A stretch of DNA of 64,000 nt from Blasia pusilla (taxonomy: Eukaryota; Marchantiophyta; Marchantiopsida; Blasiales), in assembly GCA_050084515.1 (NCBI GenBank), contig CM114275.1:3906001-3970000 (forward strand). Reading direction: 5' to 3'. Position 1 is the first letter of the stretch, and every line of letters starts with the position of its first letter. This document shows positions 45,201-58,495 of this stretch, in pieces. Below the pieces are notes generated by a model, which saw nothing but the letters and a program-made list of their open reading frames with translations, was not told the DNA's origin and did not search any database. Position numbers and translations under genes: made by a program.

Positions 45201-46800
45201 AGATGTCACTAGTTGCTCCAAAAGAGGGCCAACCTCCCCAGGCTTGCCATTCCACATAAAGGGAAGGATGACCTAGGCTTGTGGGTCACCATCTAAAAGC
45301 AAGTAACATATGACCTCTCAAAATAGGGGAGGTACAAGATCTTCTGTAAGGATCTTGATACTATTTTTTGCTACCTTACATCTACCATGAAAAATATGAT
45401 GAATGTCAAAGATGCATTATACAATTCAAATGGCATCGCTACAAACTTGAAGGAATAGTATTCCATCTTGTACATTGTCTTCTTCGCATTAGCCTCTACA
45501 ACCCGAATCTAATATAGGCTTGACTTCAAGTTAAGCCTACGGAAATACTCGGTACCTGAAAAACCTATCAAAGATGTGATCCTTCCTTGGAAGAGGATAA
45601 ATATTCTTGATGGTCATTTTATTAAACGTCTAATAGCTAACACATAGTCTCAACTTCTTATCCTTCTTCTTCACATGCGAATTGATGCTCCATAGTGTGA
45701 CTTATTCGTTTGAATCTATATATATATATATATATATTTATATATTTATTTCCCCTCTCCAAAAGCTTATTCAATTGCTTCTTCAACTCTATTAGCTCAA
45801 CCTCCTTGAGTCTATACAGAGCATTTAAAGGTGGTTAAGAAAATGGTTTCACTTCAATCTTATGAGTGATTGCCCTCCTTGGTGGTGATTTATTCTAAAG
45901 ATTATTTGTCGAGACATCCCAAAATTCCTTAACCACACTCTAAATTATTTTAGGAAGTGTGATCGGAGTTGACTCTTGATCTTTGTGTGCTTTTCTTGTA
46001 GTCTCTACTTTACATATCAAGCAGAGAAACCCATCTCCAACATCGGCTTGGCTTGCCCTTCTTGTGACATTCAACAAAAACACCTCTTTCACAATAACCT
46101 TATGAACCAACCTTATTTGAAACTGCTTGCCTTTCACTAAAATGCTCAACCTCAATGGTCTCTATCCTATATATCTCTATTTCAAACGCATCCAAGAATG
46201 TCTTCCGTACGAAGCCTTCTATTCCATCCATTTGAAAATGGTAAAATTATCCTTCAATTTGCATGCCATGTAGCCAAATATTAATCCCAAAGCTAGATGC
46301 AACATTTGGAATTTGATGCCAGCAAATCCTACCCCAATGGGCTTGTTAGCCTTGATAGTTAACAAATCCAACTTCTTTACTATCCGTAGGCTCAAGAAGG
46401 AGTGCAAATCATCTATATCAAGGAGAAATGTAATGTGATTAGAGATTTTGGCTCCTATGTACAGAAGATTGAGTATCCTCTTGATGACTTGAAGGGATGC
46501 TTCTAGGTCATCCATTGATAACTTCTTAGTTGCAAATGCAATCATATTCCAATTACTAACCTTAGGCTTTGAATATCCTTTATCTATGCGCCCAACTCAC
46601 CATAATTGTAACAAGTCACTTTAGCTCCTATAGGTTTTGAGAGTGGAGCCCCCTTCAACTTCTTGTTAAGATTCATTTGCTTTGCTGCCAAGGTATGTGG
46701 GGGACTCTCCATTATCATGCTCATCCCCATTCTAGTCCTTCTTGAATTTCCCTTTGTTCTTCTGAACCTTTGAAACAAACACACTTATATTAGCCATAGT
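45201..46800 (-). pseudogene. Ty3/gypsy gag-pro-RT remnant (no methyltransferase)
   Basis: On the minus strand a zinc-knuckle start (VTCYNYGE, near 46610) is followed by a protease-like FLLDIDDLHSFLSLRIVKKL (about 46425-46365), where the Asp-Ser-Gly of the active site is lost. RT motifs come next: LYRLKEVELIELKKQLNKLL (about 45825-45765) and, with shifts, KMTIKNIYPLPRKDHIFD (about 45625-45570). These follow each other directly, unlike the first element, which has a methyltransferase between protease and RT. Stops are numerous. A TA microsatellite at about 45717-45740 lies inside it. Confidence 0.7.
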
Positions 46801-46849
46801 TTTGGTCAACTAGCCTTAATACATCTAGAATCTAGATGGGGTTAAATAT

Positions 46850-48130
46850 TGATCTATATAGACCCTTTCTCTAACCCCAACACACGTTAGTCATTCAAGA
46901 CTTAAGACAAACTTCCTTAATAATCTTATGACCTAAAACGCTGTTAGGACGCCTGATGTTTCCAACTATACAATGAACCTTAGAGGAGTCTCTAATCATA
47001 ACTCAATATTTGAATTCCAAGATTACGATCTAAGAATGATGTCCGTAACTTGATAATTTAGACTTGGCTTTGTGTTAAAATCCCAATGCTAATCTCTCAA
47101 TCCATCTTGTTTCCTTGGTTCACTCCCATGGTTTTCAAGGTGGGCTTAATGTCATGCATCTACTCCTCCTGAATGTCAATCTTTAGTATTTTCAAAGCAT
47201 ACGTTCAATAGGATACGCTCTCACTTTTGATCTTCACCCAAACACACTCATGCATATTAGTCTAGTCTGGATCAATCAGCCTTCCAACCCATCAAGTTCT
47301 CAACTCGACACCTCATCAAGTTCTCAACTCGACACCTCATCAAGTTCAATCTACGCACCTAAAAGAATGTTTGCACGTCTAGCGGTCCCAAATGTCCAAT
47401 GGACCTTGTATGAGCCCCAAAATGAAACCCAACTAAATAAGTCACGGGTTGGAATCCAATAGGGACCTCCAAAATCCATTCTATTGGACTTGGTTTGGGT
47501 TTCAAATCCCAATGCCATAACTCTAAATCCAGTTCGTGTCCTTGGGTTGCCCCGCGGCGCCCCACAATGGGATTCGAGTCCCAAGCACTCTTGGAGACCT
47601 TCTCCCTTATAAGTACTTCACGGGTTCTCTGCCCTTCCCCTATCTTTGGGGAAGAGACGTTCGGACCAGTCTTTTTGGCCCTCAACCCAACTCCCCATAC
47701 ACTTGTTTTTGGGTAGTTTCTCAACTTCTACTTATGCATTTGCTGAGATTTTTAGTGAGTTGGAACCAACTTTGCATAAGCTTTCCAACGCCACCTTACT
47801 TGTCCAAAATGCATCTTAAAACTAAAATTCATAGTCCAAAATACAATCAAAACCACAAACGCTAGTCACGTTTCAAATTCGGTTCTTTTCTCTTTGGCAA
47901 CGACTTTTCCTAGACTTTACTACTCTCAAGTCTTGGTTCATATTTGATTCAGGTTTCCTGGTTGCGACCATAAATGCATGAAACACTCAACCTTGTTTGC
48001 ACATAATCTCGTATGTCTCTTGCATCTCTTCCAAGAGACCTCTTCAACGCGCAAACCATCCTAGCGTGAGTCCGCTAGAGTTGTGATGTTCTCCTTGACG
48101 TTCGTTTGGTTTTGAGGGTTGCGACACTCA
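46850..48130 (+). repeat. Gypsy LTR-type repeat, family C copy 2
   Basis: 47165-48130 aligns with 17761-18744. It contains an exact 24-bp tandem duplication (47291-47314 and 47315-47338). The left part (46850-47165) repeats phrases of the same family (for example TAGGACGCCTGAT and the CCAACT...CAATG block), which suggests an overlapping older copy. Confidence 0.65.
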
Positions 48131-48352
48131 TCCCTCTTTAGATGTTGATTCCCTCATGAAAGAAAAACTTCTAATGTCAAGTCTTTTTGGGAAGCCGACC
48201 CCTTGACATCGAATTACTTTATAGTAGCTAAGCCACAATTCCTCGTTTGGCTAAGTCTTAAGTTATCCCTTGCACCACTTAGCATCTTCTCTTTCATAAG
48301 CCTAAATCAATTCCTTGTAACTAACTTAACCTATCAAATAAGCTAGCTCAAT

Positions 48353-49350
48353 ATGCTACCTAAGACTTCTCTGGCTCACCCCTCTCCCTATCTTTGGAGA
48401 AGAGAAGTGCGTTCGGGCTACTCTTTTTGGCCCTTAACCCGACTTCCTATACAGACATTTTCAAGAATTTTCTCAACTTTTGCTAGTACATTTTATGAGA
48501 TCTTTGATGTGTTGGAACCGGCTTTCCATAAGATTTCCAACGTCATCTTACTTATCCAAAACCCTTTATCGTTAATTCGTCAATAACTTGGGGTTTCATT
48601 ATTTATATAGAATTCTGTAAAGTATGATCTATATTTTCCAAGATTTACTTGAAAATGACATCGGGATCGAAGTTAATCTCCCGAGCTCATTGGTTTATTT
48701 TCACCTTGAGAGGGGTTTTAGCATTTAGGGGACAACAACTCGATGTATGTTTGTTTAAGGTCTTCTCGGCAACCTGGGTTAGGGGTCGCATATTCCCCTA
48801 TAGTTGAAATCCCAAACGCTAATCACGTTCCAAATCCGATTCTCACCTCTTTGGCAATCACTCTTCCTAGAATCGACTCCTCTCAAGTCTTGGTTTAGGT
48901 TTGGTTTAGGTTTCCTAGTCATGACCATAGACGCACAAAACACTCAATCTTGTTGGCATCTAATCTCTTGTGTCTCTTCTAAGAGACCTCTCTAACGCGC
49001 AAAGCATCCTAGCGTAAGCCCGCAGGAGTTCTGATGGTCCGCTTGGCGCTCGTTTGGTTATGAGGATCCCAAAAATTAAGGTTCCTAACAATCATGGAGA
49101 CCCATCCCACGTATATATAATTCAAGAGATATCCATCCCTTTGCTTTATCCAAGGAATTCCTCTTGGGCTACTCCATGTGGCCCTTAACTCAAACTCTCA
49201 TTCTAACAATTTTGGACCCATTTGAAGATTTGACCAAGTGCAATTTTCCAATTGATATATTGGAATTGGCTTTCGATAAGAATTTATCCTAAATGCATCT
49301 TAGGTCTAGCTAATGTAACCTTAAATGTGGAGAACCTGCAACTACTCACT
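48353..49350 (+). repeat. Gypsy LTR-type repeat, family C partial copies 3 and 4
   Basis: 48353-48545 and 48795-49075 match 47625-47800 and 47850-48125. 49150-49300 repeats the GGGCTACTC...GGCCCTTAACTC block once more. The copies are truncated and diverged. Confidence 0.55.
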
Positions 49351-50850
49351 TAGGTTCCAAGCTAGGTTGTATCATTGTAGTATTCTTGGAATCTAACTCT
49401 TATGGGACTTCAGGTATTTTCAATATCCACTCAACATTTGATTTTACTCTTCTAGGTCATAACCATTACCCCAGATGTCCATCAAGATTTTCATCTTTCT
49501 TCTTCCGTTCATGAGACGTGTTTGCTTTGGGAGGAAGAAGGTGCATGGATGGTAGGAGAGAGGTTGTGGATGGGTTGTAAGGTTACTCACTTGTGGGAGG
49601 CAGAGGCATGATTGAGTGTAGGATAAGGGCCTAGGTATGGGCGAGGGATGCAAGAAAGTTTTCCCACACAGACGAAGTCTATCCTATGGATGCACATAAG
49701 TCTGCACATGCAATTTTGTCCCAAGAAACCTTGGGAGACAGGTTAGGGACAAATCCCATGTATGCATTTCAGGAGTAGAGGTACAAAAAGGGTAGAAATA
49801 GAATGATTTGGATAGCATGGATGATATAGAGAAATTAAGGATATGGAAGGAGAGAAGGTTCTCTATTAAGAGAAGTTATGGAGTAAGAGGGGGTCCCTCC
49901 TGGCCCTCTCTCTAGAGAGACAAAGACAAACGTGCCTATCCAAAAGGTTGGAGAGGGTTCTTGTCACCCAATGCATAGAAGTTCCTTTAAGGCTTGGTTC
50001 AAGTCTCCTTCTTACATAGTAAAAATTCCATTTTCATATTATCATGTTTTTGCATCTATCCTCTACTCTATTATTTGAATGAGAATTTCATATAATATTA
50101 AACTCTCTCTTCATACTACATATGCTAGGATTCATAAGAATGAAGAATTCTCTAATTTCAAGCTAAGGAGGACAAGAAAGGAAAAGATGGATCTTCAATA
50201 AGAGATGAGAATATAGAGAGGGTTGTATAAGGAATTTTTGGAACATGGTTAAATTTTCAACAAATAAAGGGAAATAATATACTCTTTATTTTTCAATAAG
50301 AGAGGACTTAGAGGAGAAGAGAGAGGGATAAATTTTAAGAACAAAGGGTCGGATAAGTAATTAAAAAATAATGTATAATATTAAATGAAAAGAAATATAA
50401 GATTAAATTTTCAATAAGGGAAAAGAAGAATTTTTAATTTTTTTGGATAAGAGTAATATCTAAATAAGAACATTGATAAATTTTAAATAAATTATCATTA
50501 AAGTTTCTCAAAGACTATTATTTTTGGTAAGATAAGGCAAGAAAAAATAAATTTTCACAAAATATTTAAAATATTTTTTTGCAAAAAAACATGAGAGGAG
50601 GGATTTATATTTGAGAAGGAAGAATGACATTGTTCAATAAGATGCAACTAGAGCAAACTTGAAAAAGGGGGATTTCATAGGGTTTTTTTTTCAGAAGATT
50701 AGATTTTTGACAGGAGAAAAAAAAGAATTTTCAAGAAAAAGAACCCCAAATTGTTTAAAATGTTACTTTGAGAATAAAAATAGTATCAAAATTTTCATAG
50801 AGAGAAAGAGACTAAGAAACCCTCTCTATGACTTTTGAATCTAGAGAATT
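49351..50850. other. AT-rich repeats, no supported gene
   Basis: 50160-50760 is made of degenerate purine-rich and TTTTCAA units similar to 27000-27280. Confidence 0.45.
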
Positions 50851-50853
50851 CTA

Positions 50854-51035
50854 TGGTCTTCATTTACGGTAGGTCCAACAAGATAGAATTTTTTGTTAAA
50901 TTTTATTAGTATAAATAGTTGTAGATAATATTTTTGTAAATGGACATATAGTGAGGGTTTCCTATCTTGTTGGACCTACTATGAATGGTCCTATCTATCT
51001 TTCTTGTTGGACCTACCATATATGAATGAAGACCA
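50854..51035. mobile_element. MITE, 182 bp, TA-flanked
   Basis: The imperfect terminal inverted repeats are about 30-35 bp: TGGTCTTCATT...GGTAGGTCCAACAAGA on the left and its complement on the right (51000-51035). TA is present on both flanks (50852-50853 and 51036-51037). An extra internal copy of the right arm lies at about 50960-50985. Confidence 0.65.
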
Positions 51036-51217
51036 TATAATCCTCCTTCAAGATTGGATGGGAGGGCCATGACTTTTGAATCCGGTGTTTAGTGGAAGGG
51101 TTACACTAATAAATTTGAAGGGTTACACTAATAAATCGTTGATTGTAATTTTAAATCCTCATATAAATCTCCATGATTCAAATAGGATGGGTTTAGAGAA
51201 TCCTTGAGTTATTAATA

Positions 51218-51260
51218 CTAGGAAGGACCCGTAAGGGATCGTGCGATGCACAAATTCCTT
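51218..51260 (-). mobile_element. Helitron 3' terminus-like sequence
   Basis: The minus strand reads a small hairpin (GTGCATCGCAC), then CCCTTACGGG and TCCTTCCTAG followed by T. This fits a plant Helitron 3' end. The 5' partner was not found. Confidence 0.5.
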
Positions 51261-51924
51261 ATTAAGTTATTAATAGCTCATGTATAAACGTAAGTCTCCT
51301 TACCAAATTTATATCGACCCTCTTTAAAATGGCCAAAAGTATTTTTGAAATAAGTCTAGTGACACATATCAAGAGCAATTACAGAAAACCGCATACTCCA
51401 GTTAGTATGTAAATTTGTCTTTGAAAGATTTTTTTTAACACATGTCTCTTTATGGCCCTAGCTTAAAGCCATTAATTTGCGGTACCTTCTATGGCGAGTG
51501 CACAACATATTATGTGCATTCGCTGCATAATGATCCAACACAAGAATCCTATTGCCCAATAAAATTGTAGAATAGCCGCCACGTTGTACCCCCTCTGGGT
51601 ATTACGTATTAAAGACTATTTAATTTCCTTTATGGTGTAGTTTATTTTCATGTTGACCCGAAAGCCACCCCATCCCTATAATAGGGCTACTCAATTCTCC
51701 CCCACGAGAAAGAAGTTCGGGTAGGGTAGAAATTTTCGTTGATTCCACACGAGTATATTTTGATTAATATGAATAATTTTATAAAAGATTTTTAAAATAA
51801 TATCATTCTAAAGAAACCTCTTTCAGACAGTTTATTTTGGATGTAAACATAAAAGCATACATCAAAATTTGGAGAAATGGGACACCAAAATTGGTGCCCG
51901 TTTCTTCAAATAGGAATTTTCCAT

Positions 51925-52125
51925 AACCAGGGCATCCGGGGCCTCCAAACTTCTAAAGCCATAAGCATCCGAGGGCAGGCTTTGATTGCCCTCGCGGGTG
52001 AGGCCATTTTAAGACGAATCGTGTGCATCCAAGTTAGGCTCAAGGGTGGACGAAACTTAACGGTTGGATGGATGGTGCTGGAACATAATAGAACCGATAG
52101 ACGAATAGCGAGTTTAGGACGGAAG
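51925..52125 (+). repeat. Left terminal inverted repeat of the MULE
   Basis: Inverse-complementary to 63735-63925, as described for the whole element. Long TIRs of this kind are usual for Mutator-like elements. Confidence 0.7.
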
Positions 52126-53159
52126 CGTGTCCGACCCTCCCCAGCCAAAATATTGATACGGTGAGATCGGAGGTAGGGTTAGTGGCCCGTTTCGACGCAG
52201 TTCGAGCGGGCATGGTAGCAGATGTTTCCGTAGTGTGGGGAAAGTAGCCTCTAAAAGGTGCAATGGTTCGGATCACATTGTAGGACGGCACGCGGATTGT
52301 GCCGTGCCCCACGATTACTACGGGCTTCAGGTTTGAGTTGGTGCCAATTCCCAATGAAGCTCATTTTCAACTAAGACGCCGCTGGTGGCCCAATGTTGGA
52401 TCCGTCCTCTCGAGGAAGTGTGAAAATGGTGGAGAAAGCTTTGAATTCAGCTGGAACTCTGTTGAGATGCTTCCGACTTGGAGGTGAGATTGTTCAAGAA
52501 CGGATGGTTCAGGCGTTAAGCAATGAAAATTTATCTTTCTAAATGCACTATGAACGCAACACGTGCATATTGAATTGACTGCATGATTGTGTGCATTGCT
52601 CCTATGACTATTGCTTTGAGAACCTTTTTTTACTCATATATTGGTATGTGGTTACTACCAGCGTTATGGCTTGTGTCATTTGAAATATCTGGAGCAAAGA
52701 AGAACACGAATTGCTGAAGTCCGTATTTGAGCACCGGTTTCGTAACTTCAAATACACTGTGTCCCAGTATGTACAATTTTCCAATTTCTTGTTTCCTTGC
52801 TCACCTTAGTCATACGAATTTTTGGTTGTCGTGTTGCAAACACACATGCAAGTGGTGAGGCTTATAGAAATTATTCAATTGCAATTTTCCTTGTTCACCT
52901 TCGTTTCCTTCATTTATTCCATTTAATACTTTGCGGATGTAATATTGGAAATTGACATGATAGTGTTGAAGTGTACTATTTTATTCAATAGGTTTGTTAC
53001 TTGATCACCTTAGTCATACAAATATCTTCAATTTTTTCAAGTCTGTCATTTTGCAAACCGATGTGCAAATGCCCTACAACTACTTTGAATTTTGGTGGTA
53101 AAATGCTTTCATGATACTTGGCCCTCCCCCATTGCATTTTATTCTAAATTACATGTGCT
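52126..53159. other. Sub-terminal MULE region without gene
   Basis: No ORF of note. AT-rich after 52.5 kb, it probably acts as promoter or leader of the transposase. Confidence 0.4.
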
Positions 53160-55979
53160 ACTAGATCCGCAAAGGAGGATGGTATGAGCAAAGAATACAT
53201 GCTGCAGATACTTGGTCGTACAAGTGTCTTCCAAGAATCCTTGTTTTCGAGTACATTAGCGTGCAATATTCAGTTATCATGTCCAAGTTAATTACATATA
53301 GTTCTACTCTACCTTGTGATGCTATCCAAAAGCCTCATGTAGGGCCTTTCAATAGGAATGAATTAACCCTATGCGGACCAAGATGGGAGGCCTGGATAGA
53401 GGCATCTCAATTCCGTGATTTCTTAATAGGAGAGGAGTGTTTGCAACATTTCCAAACGCAATTCAAAAAATCAAAGTCAGACCTGCAACATGCAACATGT
53501 TATATATTACTGGTGTGCATATGGCCCACAAGATTGGCGCAGGACGATGTGGAAGAATTTGCCTCCTCAAATATTACGGGGGAGTTATCGAAAGGAAAGG
53601 GGTGGAGGGAGTAGGCCTGATTGCCAACGTAGATGTCTAGGTATATCACAAGGAAGGGGTTGCCAATGTCAATTTGTTTTCATAGCCCCACATAATAGGC
53701 TTGGTTGCATGCTAATCCGGTTTCTTCAGCCGCAACACGTGGATAAAGCTAGTTTTATCTGCCATGGTGATTTAGATAAAACAACTTCAATTTCCAATGC
53801 TGACATTGCTCCCAAGTTGAGCCCCACATGTCGAAACTTTGTGGAGTGTTTGCTCCGCCTCAATATTAGCTCTCACAATATCATGAGGATGCACACTAGG
53901 TACATTAGAGAGCAAATTGGGGAAAAGCCTATTGTTATGCATAGCCTAGGGAGAGATGCAATGCTCACGCATCAAGACATTCTCAACATTAAAAGTGCCA
54001 TTTGAAGACGCGAAGGAGGATATGATGGCAAAGATGATGCATAATGTTTTGCGGATTGATGCCAATCACCGCAACTTGCATCTGACTTTGCTCGAACTAC
54101 CTAAACCTTTGAGTATTGCTCATTGTTGGAGCAACTTCACGTACAAGAACCTTTCTCCATTTTCTAAGGAAGGTTCATTATCATTTCACTTTTGTGATCC
54201 ATTTACCCACTCTAGACTTATGACTTGTCCAAGGCCCCAGGTATTGAATGTGTGTAATTTCTTGTTGTTTTCTTTGCGTAGTACCAGTTGTTCACCTTCC
54301 TTGGATTTGATTCATTCCAAAATGGTTTACCTATGGTGCGGGAAATTCTACAACGCCACACACACGCCGACATTGTTTTGGTTCTTAAGAGCATAAGAGA
54401 TTGCACTAAAGGAATGATTTTCATAAGTGGAGATGTTCCAAGACTACCATGGAGACCATCTTGGGGATAATTCAAAGGAAGAGCAGTCTGCAATAAAGGA
54501 AGTATTTTCAGGGTTTCCAATCCACCTTTATATTTGGCACGTGAGCAAAGCATGGCTCAAGCAACTACATCAACGAATGAGGTGTCCCATAACAAAAAAA
54601 GATATGAATCGAGATCTCGGCCAAGTGATGTACAACCGCGGCATTGGTAAGTATATATTTCAAATAACTCCAAACACATATATGGTGGCTAGTATGGTGG
54701 ACATGGTTCTCCACACATCTGGACTCTCATAGCTCTTTTTGGTGTCTTGGGCAGATCCTGAGCAAGTGTCCTTGGAGTTCATTGAGAAATATGCAGAAAG
54801 TGAGCAACACTTTGTCAAATATTATGTAGGATATTGGCACCCGAAATTGTACTGATGGGCCAAAGGATATCGAAATGAAGCAAGATTTGCACAAGACACC
54901 AATGTTGCTATTGATAGGTGGCATGCAACACTCGAGACATATCTTTGAGCAAGCACGCCCACCAAAGGCATCAGAAAGATTATTTGGCTAATGCATGTAC
55001 TCAGCAATGAAATAGAGGGCTTTTTTGGTACATGGTGCTTTTGAAAGCTGAAGGGAGGGTAAGGAACAAGGCCATACAAAAAGTCTTGACTATGGCCCTA
55101 CCAAGGGCAAAAGCCATTCCTGATTCTCATGTCACATTTGAAAATCACAATGACACTTAATACGCCAAGGTGTTGAGTACATCTAAGCATGGATCGTGGC
55201 ATTCGATCTGCAACTTTGAGTCTAAAAATGCAACATGCACTTGTCCACATGCTTAGGAAGGATTATTTTGCAAGCATCAAGTGAGGCTCTCCTTTTGTTC
55301 AAGAATCTATCTGCAATACTTGAGTACATGTCATAGGAAACTATGCTCTTCTGAAATCTGGTTGGGGTGCTAATATTTTGTCATACTACATCTCCCATTG
55401 AAACAGGTGAAATGTTTATTGTTGGCTGGGAGCAATGAGATAGACGTTCTTTTATTCTTGGGTGCTAAGTTTGGTAGTAGATTTGGAGGTCTTGAAGGCC
55501 TTGCAAGTGCAAAAGCAGCCCACCTTATAGCGAAAAGAGATGTACTTGCTGGGGAAGACAATGAATACCTTTTTCTAGACGATGAGGCCAATGAATAGCC
55601 TTCTGAAGATGCGCACTTTGGATCGACCATTGCCATTCAGTCCATGTGGAACAAGGTGATGACTCTCATTCAAAGTTCAGATTCAAACCAACTTTTGCAT
55701 GACCATACTTTTCAGCAAGTCACAAGCATGTATGAGTCCCTATTCACTTTGAAGGCAAGGATTAATTGCAATGTAGGAGTGGCACCAAGTACAACGCAAC
55801 CAGTGCCAAGCTTTTATTTTGAGATAGCACTTGATCGGTCTTTGCAATGCAAGGTGGATTGGGTGGAAGCTTTACACCTAAAGTCCCAAAATCGTCCTAG
55901 CACCATTGAAATTACTAGGAACCGTGATACACTATCCCCTTTCAACCGAAAGCAAAAAGTAAAATACAAAGACATGTAG
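53160..55979 (+). pseudogene. MULE transposase with SWIM zinc finger, decayed
   Basis: The N-terminal part (53163-53400) reads WYEQRIHAADTWS. Blocks at 53490-53990 include YYWCAYGPQDW and TCRNFVECLLRL. The catalytic region shows YQLFTFLGFDSFQNGLPMV (about 54280-54340) and IWHVSKAWLKQL (about 54533-54570), equivalent to the Cys-x-Trp-His-Val block of MULE transposases with Cys replaced by Tyr. Next come FIEKYAE (near 54780) and an Asn-x-x-Ile-x-x-Trp-His segment (near 54905). A SWIM finger CTCPHA...GLFCKHQ (about 55230-55280) has a stop between its halves. The tail runs to the stop at 55977-55979 through one in-frame TAG at 55596. Frameshifts occur near 53480, 53990, 54420 and elsewhere. Not functional as read. 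Confidence 0.8.
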
Positions 55980-58495
55980 TCTAAGGTAGAGAAGACAGCC
56001 ACATACAGTTCCATTCAACCGCTGCCAAGTAATCCCCATGTGCTTTAAAAATGTTTGGAAGTCATCCTTTGGCTCTTATGTAATCAGGTTTTGATGATTG
56101 GATATCCTACCTGCCCTCGCATGCTATTGTTATTTTCCCTTTTTTCACCAAGAACTATCCATGCCAACTGCTCTTTTTACAAGATGAATATGTTAGTAAA
56201 TTTAGCTTTTGCAGAAATGATCATAGTCTGAAGGGATGGTGTTCTTATTTTTACCTTATACACGAGGAAAAATTGATGTCGATTAATTCTGAGTAACCAG
56301 CATGTACAAACTAAGTAAATACGGCATGTGTTACAAGCATCAAAGTATAAGTACAATAAGGTTTCATGACTATCGCCTCAACAGACAGGCGGCTTGAATT
56401 CTAAAACAACAGAGTTTGTAAATGAACTCTAAATAACTAGAGTTCTCAATGTTCTTGGCCTCACAGTGGAAAGCAAGCTCACCGAAGGCCGTCTTGGTTA
56501 CCACATAGGGGCTCACCGCAACCACACCGATCGCCATCTTGGTTACCACATAGGGGGTCACCGCAACCACACCGATTGCCATCACAATTACCACTAATAG
56601 CATCACCATGTGAACATAGTCAGGTACGAAGAGAGGTAGGGAATCATACGTGTTTGGCGGAAGTGGCAAGTAGGGTCGGGCCTTCGCTAGCATTGGCGAC
56701 CTTACAAGTCTTGTTGGCAACCTTCTATCTTGTCAGGTACTTGTTACAAGATGCCGACAGAGACAAAGAGCTCTAAATAATTAGAGTTCATCAGGTTCAT
56801 GGTCGAAAGCAGTTACAATTATGAGATGTCGACAAAGACTTGAATTAGAAAGGTCAAATTCAAGAAAGGGGACGCCAAGGCAAATATGGAAGAGGCAAAA
56901 GCGTCCTTGAAAAACCAAAGGGCCATAGGAAAAGTAAGGTGGGCTCTACCGTAGACATATATGCCCAAGTAGGGACATCTTCCCCTGAAACGGATGCCAT
57001 TGCCACACATCCATCCTCCTCAGTAGCACCACATTTGAGTGCAGTCGGCTAGGTCTGTGTCTACCATTTGGCAAGCAATCAAGACTATGCAAAACGAAGA
57101 TCTGCTTTCAAGTGCCAGTGTAGGGAATTGATGGAAATTGCTACAATATCAAAGCATCAAACATATTTACTCGTCGTGGCTATCTACAGATGTCTTTATT
57201 AGATCTCTGGTGATACTTAGGTGTTTTTGAAACTATCATAAAAGAATTGGAATGACTGGTTGTCGAGCAGCTCTTGAATACATACTACGCACAAATGAAG
57301 CAGATAAATACACAATTGATGTTGTTGAAGGAGGAAGAAGACGGCGACGATCTAACAAAGGTTCCAAAGTGTGGCCTACATGCATATATACATAAGTAAT
57401 TGGCTCTACAAATAAGTGCGTTTAAGGTTTCAAGCAGCATGCCCATAGATCAATACATAAGTGGTGTCTTTGCATCAGCACAAGGGCAGTTCAGCTTGGC
57501 ATGTTTTGTATTAAGGGTGTTGAAAGAGCGACTTTGGAGAAAGCATTGATGTGGAGAAGGTGAGACTCGTGTATGTACTTTGGTAATAGATGGAAGGGAA
57601 AAAGCAAAGATTATGAGAAAATTTTGAATGACAATCAGATTACCAAGCTTACAAGCAAACCTTGTGAACTATATATGAACCGTGTGACCTTGATCCCAAA
57701 AGTGTCCCAGCAACCGGGAACAATATGAGAGTGCAACATTCATAGCCATATTATCAAGGATAAAAAATACAATGTGAAAATTGAGGAAAACCGATGCAAA
57801 CAAAAGAGCCATATGAACTGAAATTACGAAGGCAACACAAATACTATGTTTGTGCGCAGATGTACATATGTTTACAAACAAACCCGTGTGCTAGTCCTCT
57901 AATAAGTTGGTATCCAAAACTACCTTTGAAGATGTCTTTGCTCTGCATGTGCCATTGACATGGTGGGCAAAAGAAAGGTTGGGGGAAAAGCACTTGCTAG
58001 CATACTACTAAACTAATACTATAATACTATCAAAGTTTTCCAATGGCTCCTCTTAAGGTAGGATTTCGCAGGTGGGTGTCTCAAACTCAGGGATGGGAGT
58101 TGAGTTGTAATGCTTAGGAGAAATTGGATGCTCCCTTGCACACTCATCTGTAGCTTCCCTGCCGGATTTTGCTTAAGGATCCTACACGATAGAGAAAATA
58201 GCAGGCATGGAATATTAGAGCACGCACTCAACAATAAGACATACCATTCACTTCCTAGGCTAGACCAATTTCCTTCATTCAAGCAAGCAGCTTCATGCAT
58301 GTTGGGCAATCAAAGTAAGCCCTTGCGCGGATGCTTATGGATTTCCCACAACTTAAGGTTGTCCTATGACAGTTGAGAGTCGCAAACGTGGTGGACGTGT
58401 TCCTTGGCACGTCTGCTCGAAACTCTCTTGTGTGCACTAGCCCAGACATGTATAGCATGCATTACACAGATATGTAAGCCTTCAGATTTTTAAAG
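55980..58495. other. MULE interior without confident gene
   Basis: A minus-strand ORF at 56370-56720 contains two copies of a 15-residue unit (AIGVVAV-x-PYVVTK), coded by the 45-bp tandem repeat at 56488-56577. Other ORFs lack domains. Confidence 0.4.
56488..56577 (-). repeat. 45-bp tandem repeat (in-frame, 15 codons)
   Basis: Two units, differing at three or four positions, each beginning GCC(A/G)TCTTGGTTACCACATA, followed by a broken third start at 56578. Confidence 0.9.
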
